Assembly (NCBI GenBank): GCA_964356335.1
Contig: CAYHHI010000051.1
Span: forward strand, 1 to 22,315
Reading direction: 5' to 3'
Length of the DNA: 22,315 nt
From: CAYHHI01 sp964356335
GTDB lineage: Bacteria; Arandabacterota; Arandabacteria; Arandabacterales; Arandabacteraceae
The notes under the pieces are model-generated. The model saw only the letters and a program-made list of their open reading frames with translations, searched no databases and was not told where the DNA came from. The translations under genes and the position numbers were made by a program. This document shows positions 1 through 6,358 of this stretch, piece after piece. Each line of letters starts with the position of its first letter. The first letter of the stretch is position 1.

Positions 1-49
1 AACTCTACCAAAATCTTGGCTTAACTACCTGTCCAAGAATCGGGGGGAA
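1..49. mobile_element. Putative insertion-sequence terminus (partial, extends left of window)
   Basis: Positions 29-49 read CTGTCCAAGAATCGGGGGGAA. The reverse complement of 22266-22286 reads CTGTCCAAACAATGGGGGGAA, so the two window edges carry nearly the same terminus in opposite orientation, each pointing out of the window. The GGACAG box next to a C-run resembles ends of some IS3-like elements, but that family assignment is from memory and uncertain. No transposase is visible. The outer boundary is probably around 45-52. It could instead be a non-mobile repeat shared by both edges. Confidence 0.4.
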
Positions 50-60
50 CTTCAAGACTG

Positions 61-81
61 CCGGGGACCTAAGGTCCCCGG
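61..81. terminator. Perfect GC-rich hairpin, possible terminator
   Basis: CCGGGGAC and GTCCCCGG form a perfect 8-bp stem around the five-base loop CTAAG. The bases that follow include TTGATTTT at 84-91, a loose T-rich tail, so a rho-independent terminator reading rightward is plausible. It lies just outside the putative IS end at 29-49. The remaining bases up to 293 hold no gene I can support; the open frame at 95-292 has no ribosome site and no recognisable protein features. Confidence 0.4.
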
Positions 82-293
82 CCTTGATTTTACCGTGCTG
101 CCAAGGAGTCCTGCTTCGAAAGTCAGTGAGCGGTATCAGGCGCCATGCCTAGCTGGCGGCGTGCGAAGAAGGACCCGGACCGCACTTATTATTTGTTGGG
201 CAGTCCCTCATAGTGGTTCAACGATTATTCTCTATGGTCCTGGAGTTGGCGGTGGAGAGTGGCTCGGGGCGCATCTTGACGCACAACGTTGAG

Positions 294-350
294 GATTTCC
301 GGGGCATTGGGAGGTTTGGGGTGCGTGCGATGAGGCCCGCGGAGTTCTTA
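294..350. repeat. attC-like spacer, weak copy (site 0)
   Basis: This spacer lies before the first small gene and has GTTC at 344, exactly 50 bases after its start, the same geometry as the clearer copies at 619 and 1222. The segment TCCGGGGC (298-305) can pair with GCCCGCGGA (335-343) with one extra base, as in a folded attC arm. It lacks the ACCAGC box of the better copies, so it was recognised only after those were found and may be chance. Confidence 0.25.
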
Positions 351-370
351 AGTGAGATTGGAGAGTTGGG

Positions 371-607
371 ATGAGCACTATAAGTCTACGGCTGTCGGAG
401 TCGCTTCATCGGTGCGTGCGGGAGTTGGCGAAGCGAGAGGGGATATCGATCAATCAGTTAGTGTCGACGGCGCTAGCGGAGAAGTTGTCCGCGTTGATGA
501 CCCGGGAGTATCTGGAGGCGCGTGCGAAGCGAGGTGGCAGGCGGAAGTTCGATCGGGCGCTGTCGAGAGTATCTGACATAGAGCCGCAGGAGTATGACGT
601 GTTGTGA
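371..607 (+). CDS. Ribbon-helix-helix (HicB/Arc-like) antitoxin-type DNA-binding protein
   Basis: A 78-residue protein. The N-terminus TISLRLSESLH gives the beta-strand of a ribbon-helix-helix fold. It is followed by two helices (about residues 9-25 and 27-45, with the turn at GISINQ) and a charged C-terminal tail. Such proteins usually dimerise on DNA and autorepress a toxin-antitoxin operon, and the family is commonly annotated as a HicB-family antitoxin. The start is ATG at 371, five bases after GGAGAG (360-365). No toxin (HicA, PIN or RelE-like) is adjacent: the next gene encodes a YkgJ-type cysteine-cluster protein, so this is an orphan here. The stop is 11 bases before an attC-like repeat. 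The family is recognised with good confidence; the antitoxin role is inferred. Confidence 0.75.
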   Translation: MSTISLRLSESLHRCVRELAKREGISINQLVSTALAEKLSALMTREYLEARAKRGGRRKFDRALSRVSDIEPQEYDVL

Positions 608-618
608 CAGGCGTGGTG

Positions 619-675
619 GACCAGCCGCTCCACGTGGACGAGGCTTTGCCGAGGTGGCAAGCGGCACCGTTCGGC
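619..675. repeat. attC-like imperfect inverted repeat (site 1, best copy)
   Basis: The element starts GACCAGCCGCTCCAC and ends CCGTTCGGC. GCCGCTCCAC (624-633) pairs completely with GTGGCAAGCGGC (654-665) apart from two unpaired bases, matching the paired arms with extrahelical bases of integron attC sites. GTTCGGC (669-675) is one base off the consensus core GTTRRRY. The expected RYYYAAC core at the 5' side is degraded. Fourteen of the first 15 bases are identical to the spacer copy at 1222, and the distance to GTTCGG is the same 50 bases. Confidence 0.5.
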
Positions 676-687
676 CATAGGAAGACG

Positions 688-1206
688 ATGCAGATAGAGA
701 GCAGCATTGAGCGAATCCAAGAACTCGCGGAGAGGCGAGAGAATGCTAACTGGGCTTTTCGGTGTTTTCTGAAGAGTTCCGATCTGTCGATAGCCCGAAT
801 CGATTCGAAAGTTCGCGAGCTTTACCAGGACGTGTCGAGACAGATCGACTGTACCCAGTGCGCAAACTGCTGCAGAGTGGTTGGCCCTGTTCTCCAGGCG
901 ATGGACGTGAAGCGCCTTGCCCGACAGCAGAAACTGTCAGTCAATGAGTTTCGGTCCTGCTATCTGGAAGCAAGTGAGGAAGACGAAGGTGAGGTGTTCA
1001 GGGTTCTGCCCTGTCCCTTCCTGAAGGCGAGCCGATGTACAGTTTACGACCAGCGCCCCAGGGACTGCCGCTCCTTTCCTCATTTGCACAAGCGTCAGTT
1101 TGTGTTCAGGCTGAATCAGGCTTTCTCCAATTGCTCGATCTGCCCGATCGTCTTCAACGTGTACGAAGGACTGAAGCGAGAGTTCTGGGGGCGGCCAAGA
1201 TATTAG
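688..1206 (+). CDS. YkgJ-type cysteine-cluster protein (putative Fe-S or Zn protein)
   Basis: A 172-residue protein from ATG 688. I chose this start because AGGAAG lies four bases upstream, and because the upstream in-frame extension from GTG 604 would run through the repeat at 619-675. It shows the family hallmark CxxCxxCC (Cys55, 58, 61, 62). Further cysteines follow at 109 (LPCPF), 117 and 127 (the segment around RPRDCRSFP), plus 149 and 152. The YkgJ/UPF0153 family is thought to bind a metal cluster, but its reaction is unknown. There are no membrane segments or signal peptide, so it is presumably cytoplasmic. It sits between two attC-like repeats, as a cassette gene would. Family confidence is high; function is unknown. 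Confidence 0.8.
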   Translation: MQIESSIERIQELAERRENANWAFRCFLKSSDLSIARIDSKVRELYQDVSRQIDCTQCANCCRVVGPVLQAMDVKRLARQQKLSVNEFRSCYLEASEEDEGEVFRVLPCPFLKASRCTVYDQRPRDCRSFPHLHKRQFVFRLNQAFSNCSICPIVFNVYEGLKREFWGRPRY

Positions 1207-1221
1207 GCTGGCTCAATGCGT

Positions 1222-1278
1222 GACCAGCCGCGCCACCCAACCCATCGGTTCGCCGCGGGGGCGAAGCGAGCGTTCGGT
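1222..1278. repeat. attC-like imperfect inverted repeat (site 2)
   Basis: The element starts GACCAGCCGCGCCACC and has GTTCGGT at 1272-1278, exactly 50 bases on, as in the copy at 619. An internal stem TTCGCC/GGCGAA (about 1249-1265) and weaker outer arms (CGC, GCC and CCC blocks pairing with GGGGGCGAAGCG) give an attC-like fold. The downstream gene starts 10 bases after the element. Similarity to site 1 is strong at both ends and weak in the middle, which is how attC sites usually vary. Confidence 0.45.
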
Positions 1279-1287
1279 GCCAGAAGA

Positions 1288-1794
1288 ATGAATGCACATA
1301 TTCGTGAGTATCGGGACATGGACTATGGAGTGTGCCGGTCGCTGTGGGTCGAGCTCACAGAGCGCCACCGACTGATATACGGTGACCCATCCATCGGAGG
1401 CGATGACCCTGGCGCAGGGCTCGATGAATATCTCGCCAATCCAGTGAGGCAAGCCACGTGGGTGGCGGAAGTGGACGGCACCGTTGTAGGCATGGCAGGC
1501 CTCATTGTTCGCAGCGAGGGGGCTGAGATCGAACCGGTTGTGGTTTCCGCGGGGTACCGTTCGCGCGCAGTGGGCCGGGCACTGGTCCGTCAGGCCGTGG
1601 AACATGCCGTGAACACAGGCATCAGATTCCTGAGCGTTCGCCCGGTGGCGCGCAACGTCGAAGCGATTTCGTTTTTCGTGGACTGCGGTTTCGACATCCT
1701 GGGGCACGTCGACCTGTTCCAGGACCTGCTGCCCCAAGAAGGACGGGACTGGAAACCGGGCATTAGACTCCACGGCAGGAATCTGAGATATTGA
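1288..1794 (+). CDS. GNAT-family N-acetyltransferase
   Basis: 168 residues from ATG 1288; an in-frame ATG at 1216 would translate through the repeat element and gives an unlikely N-terminus. One GNAT domain spans nearly the whole protein. The acetyl-CoA pyrophosphate loop R/QxxGxA is visible as RAVGRA at about residues 93-98, preceded by the beta-4 strand EIEPVVVSAGYR and followed by the C-terminal NVEAISFFVDCGF helix-strand typical of the fold. It would transfer an acetyl group from acetyl-CoA to an amine; the substrate cannot be read from the sequence. It is the third small plus-strand gene in the repeat-spaced array. GNAT genes are among the commonest integron cassette genes. Confidence 0.85.
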   Translation: MNAHIREYRDMDYGVCRSLWVELTERHRLIYGDPSIGGDDPGAGLDEYLANPVRQATWVAEVDGTVVGMAGLIVRSEGAEIEPVVVSAGYRSRAVGRALVRQAVEHAVNTGIRFLSVRPVARNVEAISFFVDCGFDILGHVDLFQDLLPQEGRDWKPGIRLHGRNLRY

Positions 1795-1800
1795 ATGCCG

Positions 1801-1857
1801 AACCAGCAGTTGTATGGAATCGAATAGTGGTTTTTATCCAGCCGGGAAGAGTTCTCT
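1801..1857. repeat. attC-like spacer, weak copy (site 3)
   Basis: The spacer between the GNAT and DUF1232 genes begins AACCAGCAG (preceded by GCCG, giving GCCGAAC, close to the RYYYAAC core) and has GTTCTCT exactly 50 bases later at 1851. The interior does not pair well. Position and geometry agree with the better copies; the sequence support alone is poor. Confidence 0.25.
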
Positions 1858-1869
1858 TGATGGGGGTAT

Positions 1870-2277
1870 TTGAATTTGGCGACATGGAGATGGGGCAAGA
1901 AATGGTCTCAGAGAGCACAAGAGCTGAGCGCGGATTCGTATGCACTCTACCTTGCGGTGCGCGATCCTCGTGTTCCCTTGTATGCCAAGCTGCTTGCTGG
2001 TGCCATTGTAGTCTACGCAGTGAGTGCCATCGATTTGATTCCGGACTTCATTCCGGTGCTTGGGATGCTGGATGATCTGGTCATAGTTCCGCTAGGCATA
2101 GCAATAGTGCTGAAGATGATTCCTCGCGAAGTAATGGATGAGCTCCGACAGATGGCGAGGGGCCGACTCTCACAAGGAATGCCACGAAGATGGATTGGTG
2201 CGCTCATCATAATCTGTATTTGGGCTCTCTTTCTTTGGCTCGTTGGAAGTCTAATTGTGAAAGGGCTTTCCGGCTGA
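1870..2277 (+). CDS. DUF1232 (YkvA-like) membrane protein
   Basis: A 135-residue protein. Residues 32-85 form the DUF1232 core: the segment DPRVPLYAK, then a hydrophobic stretch containing the family signature around AIDLIPDFIPVLGMLDD, then IVPLGIAIVLKMIP. A second membrane segment lies at about 110-130. The family is found in membranes of many bacteria and its function is unknown. The frame has no ATG near its beginning; TTG at 1870, or TTG at 1876 with GGGGG (1862-1866) at a better distance, is the likely start. It follows the weak attC-like spacer at 1801 and precedes the better copy at 2309, so it may be a cassette gene. Confidence 0.75.
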   Translation: MNLATWRWGKKWSQRAQELSADSYALYLAVRDPRVPLYAKLLAGAIVVYAVSAIDLIPDFIPVLGMLDDLVIVPLGIAIVLKMIPREVMDELRQMARGRLSQGMPRRWIGALIIICIWALFLWLVGSLIVKGLSG

Positions 2278-2308
2278 CTCAGCATGCGGCGTCACGGCTC
2301 TTGCAGAG

Positions 2309-2365
2309 CAACAGCCGCGGTGATATATATAGGCGCGGCCGCGCGGATGAACGCGGGCGTTCGAT
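2309..2365. repeat. attC-like imperfect inverted repeat (site 4)
   Basis: The element starts CAACAGCCGCGG and reaches GTTCGAT at 2359, exactly 50 bases later. AAC (2310-2312) can pair with GTT (2359-2361) as attC core sites do, and GCCGCGGTGAT pairs substantially with ATGAACGCGGGC just before GTT. An AT-only stretch (TATATATA, about 2323-2330) fills the centre. This is the second most convincing copy of the repeated spacer. Confidence 0.42.
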
Positions 2366-2408
2366 GGCGGTGGGACCTGAAGCGACATAGGCTTGGAGTA
2401 TCGCAGCG

Positions 2409-2888
2409 ATGGGATTTAGGGTACGCCGGATGGTGGCAGGGGATGTGGCATCCATTGCGAGGCTTGCTGAGGAAGGCTTCGGCGGCACTTATCCATTCGA
2501 TTGGGCACTGAATGCGAAGGCGCTGCACGAGGCAGCCAGTGCCGGCCGGGCGTTTGTTGCGGTTGGGGAGAGGGCTGGGGAGGTCGTTGGATACTGCAAT
2601 CTGCGAAGCTGGCCGGCCGGGGGTTGGGTTGACCAGATTGTCGTGACGAGGAGCGAGCAGCGCCGGGGTGTTGGCAGGGCGCTTCTGGAGGCCATTCTCA
2701 ATGCTGCACGGGAGCGGAAGTTCTGGAAGGTCAGTTTAATCACCTCCGAGGCCGACCGTGGTGCTCTGAGGTTTTTCGAGGAATGCGGCTGGGAGGTTGT
2801 CGGAAAGATGAAAGACGAGATCAGGAAAGGTGAGAACGGCATCCTGCTGAGTCAGATCGTAGATTATGAGTTGCATCCGAACCCTTGA
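2409..2888 (+). CDS. GNAT-family N-acetyltransferase
   Basis: 159 residues, a single GNAT domain. Residues 1-60 give the N-terminal strand-helix pair. DQIVVTRSEQRRGVGRALL carries the acetyl-CoA loop RRGVGRA at 85-91, and the C-terminal part has GALRFFEECGWEVVG, the usual alpha4-beta6 hairpin. The substrate is unknown. It is not closely similar to the other GNAT protein at 1288 apart from fold motifs, so it is not a recent duplicate. The start ATG 2409 has only a weak ribosome site (GCAGCG). It lies about 45 bases after the attC-like repeat at 2309-2365 and is the last gene of the small-gene array. Confidence 0.85.
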   Translation: MGFRVRRMVAGDVASIARLAEEGFGGTYPFDWALNAKALHEAASAGRAFVAVGERAGEVVGYCNLRSWPAGGWVDQIVVTRSEQRRGVGRALLEAILNAARERKFWKVSLITSEADRGALRFFEECGWEVVGKMKDEIRKGENGILLSQIVDYELHPNP

Positions 2889-2989
2889 GAACACCCAGGG
2901 CTCGGATGAATTGCAGGATCATTCCTTCGGACTCGCGGCTTGATCGGATGGGGCTCGGCCACCATGGTGTTGGCAGGACTAAGAGAATC

Positions 2990-3853
2990 ATGAAATCACT
3001 GATCAGGAAAGCCATATCGCAATCTGTTCAGAATGACTTCATATGGGCGATTCTGAATGCCACGATTATGCGGGTCGCACGGTACGCGGAATGGGAGAGG
3101 AATAAAGGCAAGAATGGACCTCGCTGGCCCGTTGTCGACATCGATAGCGCTATCAAGGCAATATCACCGGATCTTATTGTTAAGCATGGCGTGTTCAAAG
3201 GCATGAGATATCCATGCAAGAAGTCTGTTGGGAGCACATTGGTACCGAAGCTTCTTGGCTCCTATGAGAAGGAGATCCAGCCGGTATTAGAGAGAATCTG
3301 TTCTAACCAGTATACCGAAATCGTTGACGTAGGATGTGCGGAAGGTTACTACGCAGTTGGTTTGGCCATCCGTATCCCCACAGCAAAGGTTTTCGCGTTT
3401 GATACAAATGAAGAGGCTGTTCGCTTATGCAAAGATATGGCTCAGATGAACAAGGTCGCGGAGCGACTCATCACGGGTTCTTTTTGCGATGCAAACACCT
3501 TGCAATCAATCCCCCTGACGGAGAAAGCCCTAATCATTAGTGATTGTGAAGGCTATGAAAAGGAATTGTTTACCGAAGAAACCGCATCTCTTCTTGCTCC
3601 CCATGATTTATTGATCGAAATTCATGACTTTGTGGATATTGGCATCTCGTCATACATAAGAGAGATTTTCAAAGAAACGCACGAAATCGGAGTGTTTCAA
3701 TCTATTGATGATATTAAGAAGGCGCAGGAGTATCTTTACGACGAGCTTGAAGGATTTGACCTGGCAACGCGGAGAGTTCTATTGGCTGAATATCGACCGG
3801 CAATTATGGAATGGTTTTATATGAAACCTCGCCGTTCTTACGCATCCCGTTAA
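2990..3853 (+). CDS. SAM-dependent methyltransferase (class I fold), substrate unknown
   Basis: 287 residues from ATG 2990; the frame opens at 2885 but its first 35 codons look like spacer. Motif I, VDVGCAEGYYAVGLA, is at about residues 112-126 and binds S-adenosylmethionine. The acidic residue ending strand beta2 is Asp138 (VFAFDTNEEA), and a beta4-like stretch LIISDCEGYE is at 181-190. The N-terminal 100 residues have no recognised domain. The arrangement is reminiscent of FkbM-like or glycan-modifying methyltransferases, but I cannot assign a substrate. Codon use is AT-richer than in the flanking genes, suggesting acquisition. It is followed by a 314-base gap and the SGNH hydrolase. Confidence 0.75.
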   Translation: MKSLIRKAISQSVQNDFIWAILNATIMRVARYAEWERNKGKNGPRWPVVDIDSAIKAISPDLIVKHGVFKGMRYPCKKSVGSTLVPKLLGSYEKEIQPVLERICSNQYTEIVDVGCAEGYYAVGLAIRIPTAKVFAFDTNEEAVRLCKDMAQMNKVAERLITGSFCDANTLQSIPLTEKALIISDCEGYEKELFTEETASLLAPHDLLIEIHDFVDIGISSYIREIFKETHEIGVFQSIDDIKKAQEYLYDELEGFDLATRRVLLAEYRPAIMEWFYMKPRRSYASR

Positions 3854-4167
3854 TCAAGCGGTGCAGATTGCTTGCGTGGCGGTCAACGGCAGCCACAGGG
3901 GTATTTGTATCAGGTGGAACGTTATCTCGACCATGGGAATTTGAGAATTGAGCCTTGCGCTGGTGGTGAGGGCTGCGCTATTCTTGTTCATTAGGAGTGC
4001 GTTCAGATGGGTGCTGAGCCCTCGGCAATTGGTTGAAGCATATCTGGACTGGGGGCGGCGAACGATTAGAAGAGATGACCCGTCACGGCACCGGGCAGTC
4101 CGTTTTGCGGCTCGCAGATGATCGGCAGCACTAGACAGCACTATAAGTCTCAAATTCCGGGTCTGAT
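3854..4167. other. Gene-poor spacer with one doubtful small ORF
   Basis: This 314-base gap holds no supported gene. An open frame from TTG 3948 to TGA 4121 would give 57 residues with a hydrophobic first part (LALVVRAALFLFI) and a basic second part ending RHRAVRFAARR. It has no ribosome site, so I leave it unassigned; it may be a remnant of a decayed gene. No terminator or clear promoter is visible. Confidence 0.3.
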
Positions 4168-5379
4168 ATGAAGCTCTTCACACGAGGCTTTCGAAAACAG
4201 CGCCTTCTCACAATTCTGCTGGCCTTCTGTTCGCTGGCATTCGCTATTTTGCTATGCGAGGTTGTTCTCAGGCTTGCAGTTCCTTCCTTGACTACCAAAG
4301 GATATTGCCTTTGGCCACCTCACCTCAAGACCGTTCTCAAGCCGGAAAACGATCTCATGCCCGGCGTATTCGGCGAGGCAGATTTTGTCATTAATTCGGA
4401 CGGTATACGCGGGGATGAACTTGAACCCTCATACACTTATCGGATCCTGGCCCTTGGGGGCAGTACGACGGAGTGTTTCTACCTGGATCAGGGAAAGACT
4501 TGGCCCTACCTGTTGCAGACAACACTGAACGAGAATACGCAGAATCATAAAGTCTGGGTTGGCAATGCGGGAAAGAGCGGGACAACCACAAGGCATCATA
4601 TCATGGCAATGCAATACTTACGCTTAAAGCAAATGAAGATTAATGCCATTATTCTTCTTGTAGGAATCAATGATCTCTCCATACGTCTCTCCCAAGACGA
4701 GCACTACGATCCGAATTTCTTGGCGAAGCCTGAAGTCAGGGACAGGCTGCTCGCCGAGGCTTTCCCGGGTAAATACCTGGTGCGTACCGATCTCCATTTC
4801 TATAAGAGAACCGCAGTGTGGCAGCTGTTGAGACAAGCCAGAGAGGCGGTGTTCCGGGGAGACGTCAAGAACGTTCAGGACGCTAGTGGGAAGATATATA
4901 TTACTTGGCGGGAGCATCGAAAGAGTGCCGCGGAAATACGAGATCAATTACCAGACTTATCATCGGCCCTGGAAGAGTACGCAAGGAACATCAACACCAT
5001 AATTGATCTCGCCCAAGAGAATTCGGTGCGTTTGGTTTGTCTGACTCAGCCTACAATGTGGAGGCCGGACCTGCCTGAGAGTTTGAACACTCTTTTGTGG
5101 ATGGGAGGGATAGGTGATTTTCAAGGAGTGAGTGGCAGACCGTACTATTCTGCGAGAGCGCTGGAAAGCGGGATGGATGCATATAACAACGCTTTGCTTG
5201 GGATCTGCCAGGAGAGGCGTATAGAATGTTTTGATTTGGCATCGATGCTGAGGAAGGACACAACCGTCTTTTATGACGATGCACATTTTAACGACAGCGG
5301 AGCTCGGCAGGTTGCCGGAATCCTATCAGAATACATGCTCAAGCGTGACCTGTTTGGAGGGCCACACTTTACAAACTAG
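4168..5379 (+). CDS. Membrane-anchored SGNH/GDSL hydrolase-like protein
   Basis: 403 residues. One transmembrane helix lies at about 12-38 and anchors an outward-facing catalytic domain. SGNH blocks are visible in order: block I ALGGSTTE with the nucleophile Ser99; block II glycine in VGNAGKSG (131-137); block III GIND (166-169); and block V DDAHF, giving the Asp370/His373 pair. All catalytic residues are present. The family removes or transfers acyl groups on sugars and lipids. Membrane-anchored versions often sit in cell-surface polysaccharide loci, which agrees with the methyltransferases on both sides. The substrate is not readable. The start ATG 4168 has no clear ribosome site. Confidence 0.85.
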   Translation: MKLFTRGFRKQRLLTILLAFCSLAFAILLCEVVLRLAVPSLTTKGYCLWPPHLKTVLKPENDLMPGVFGEADFVINSDGIRGDELEPSYTYRILALGGSTTECFYLDQGKTWPYLLQTTLNENTQNHKVWVGNAGKSGTTTRHHIMAMQYLRLKQMKINAIILLVGINDLSIRLSQDEHYDPNFLAKPEVRDRLLAEAFPGKYLVRTDLHFYKRTAVWQLLRQAREAVFRGDVKNVQDASGKIYITWREHRKSAAEIRDQLPDLSSALEEYARNINTIIDLAQENSVRLVCLTQPTMWRPDLPESLNTLLWMGGIGDFQGVSGRPYYSARALESGMDAYNNALLGICQERRIECFDLASMLRKDTTVFYDDAHFNDSGARQVAGILSEYMLKRDLFGGPHFTN

Positions 5380-5394
5380 TGAGTAGGTCTTGCT

Positions 5395-5412
5395 AGGGGA
5401 AAGGGTTCCCCT
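5395..5412. terminator. Stem-loop downstream of the SGNH hydrolase gene
   Basis: AGGGGAA and TTCCCCT form a perfect 7-bp stem with a four-base loop (AGGG), starting 16 bases after the stop codon. No T-run follows, so a classical intrinsic terminator is doubtful. It may act as a 3' mRNA end stabiliser or be part of the leader of the next gene. Confidence 0.3.
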
Positions 5413-5489
5413 CGCGGAAGTCATGATGTCCGGGCGGCGACGAGACCCGGTGCTTGTGCCGACAGGGTCAGTTACGGGAGGCAATCAAG

Positions 5490-6161
5490 ATGCAATCACC
5501 CGCCGAGAAACATCTCGTTGGTCAACTCAGCACGTTTCTTAAGGAGCAGAAGGGTGACTCTCCAGCCCTGATTCTAAACGTTGGCGCAGGTCGCAGTCTG
5601 TCAATCGAGAAGCAACTTTCGCAGCTAGGGTGTCAGTATATCTCTGATCGTGTCGATATAGAGGATTGCGGTGTCGTGTCTCCGGTGGTCGGTACTTGCT
5701 GGGTGTGTTCCGTCGAGGACATGAGGCCTATAGGCTCAGGCAGGTATCAGGCGGCATTTGCTAACTTTGTATTGGAGCATGTTCAGGATCTGCAGAAAGC
5801 CTCTCGCGAGATTTCTCGAGTCCTGGGCCCATCCGGGATTTTCACTGCAAGCGTCCCGAACACTGTCGCTCCGGAATTCGTGGTGGCAAGGCTAACGCCG
5901 CTTTGGTTTCATAAGGTTGCGAGACGAACGGACGCCTGGGAGACCAGTTACTCATATCGTGGTATTCCTGAATTGATTGAGGTGTTTGAGGGCAGCGGGT
6001 TCATCACGCAGGAGGTCAGGTACTGGCCTGGCCTTGAAGGGTACCTGCGGCAGTATCCGGCGATCGGTATCCTTGGTCAGATATATGATCGTATTGTATC
6101 GGCATCGAAGATCAGAAACCTAATGGGTCAGGTCTGCATTGTCCTCAAGAAGGCGCCGTGA
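5490..6161 (+). CDS. SAM-dependent methyltransferase (Methyltransf_11 type)
   Basis: 223 residues from ATG 5490. GGGAGG (5476-5481) eight bases upstream decides this start over TTG 5454. Motif I is LNVGAGRS (29-36). The post-motif strand FANFVLEHVQD (90-100) and the following VLGPSGIFTASVPN (111-124) are characteristic of class I methyltransferases of the UbiE/Methyltransf_11 group. The C-terminal third (SYRGIPELIEVFEGSGF) resembles the substrate-capping region of glycan- or lipid-modifying members. The substrate is unknown. It follows the SGNH hydrolase in the same direction, 110 bases apart, and converges on the minus-strand ABC-F gene. Confidence 0.82.
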   Translation: MQSPAEKHLVGQLSTFLKEQKGDSPALILNVGAGRSLSIEKQLSQLGCQYISDRVDIEDCGVVSPVVGTCWVCSVEDMRPIGSGRYQAAFANFVLEHVQDLQKASREISRVLGPSGIFTASVPNTVAPEFVVARLTPLWFHKVARRTDAWETSYSYRGIPELIEVFEGSGFITQEVRYWPGLEGYLRQYPAIGILGQIYDRIVSASKIRNLMGQVCIVLKKAP

Positions 6162-6358
6162 AAGGCGGCAGGCAATTTCATGCGGGAACCCGCGTATGTT
6201 GGCGCGCACGCTGCCCGATACTGCGCTCGGGCCTGCGCCCCTGGTTTCACTTCGGGCAGCGAGTCTGTAGAAAAGGCCCGATTGGCGCTGTTTCCCGACA
6301 AATGCCTTTTACTAGAGACTCAACGGGGCGGCTTTGGGATCAGGCTTGGATTTCCCTT

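Noticed and set aside
95..292. 65-codon open frame near the left edge
   Set aside because: No ribosome site, Arg/Gly-rich composition and no recognisable fold; likely spacer.
2889..2989. Looked for a further attC-like site after the second GNAT gene
   Set aside because: AAC occurs at 2890 but no GTT lies at the expected distance and no arms pair; a direct GGGCTCGG repeat is the only structure.
6162..6358. Looked for a shared terminator between the converging methyltransferase and ABC-F genes
   Set aside because: Only a short GCGGGAACCCGC palindrome is present, with a loop too small and no T-run.
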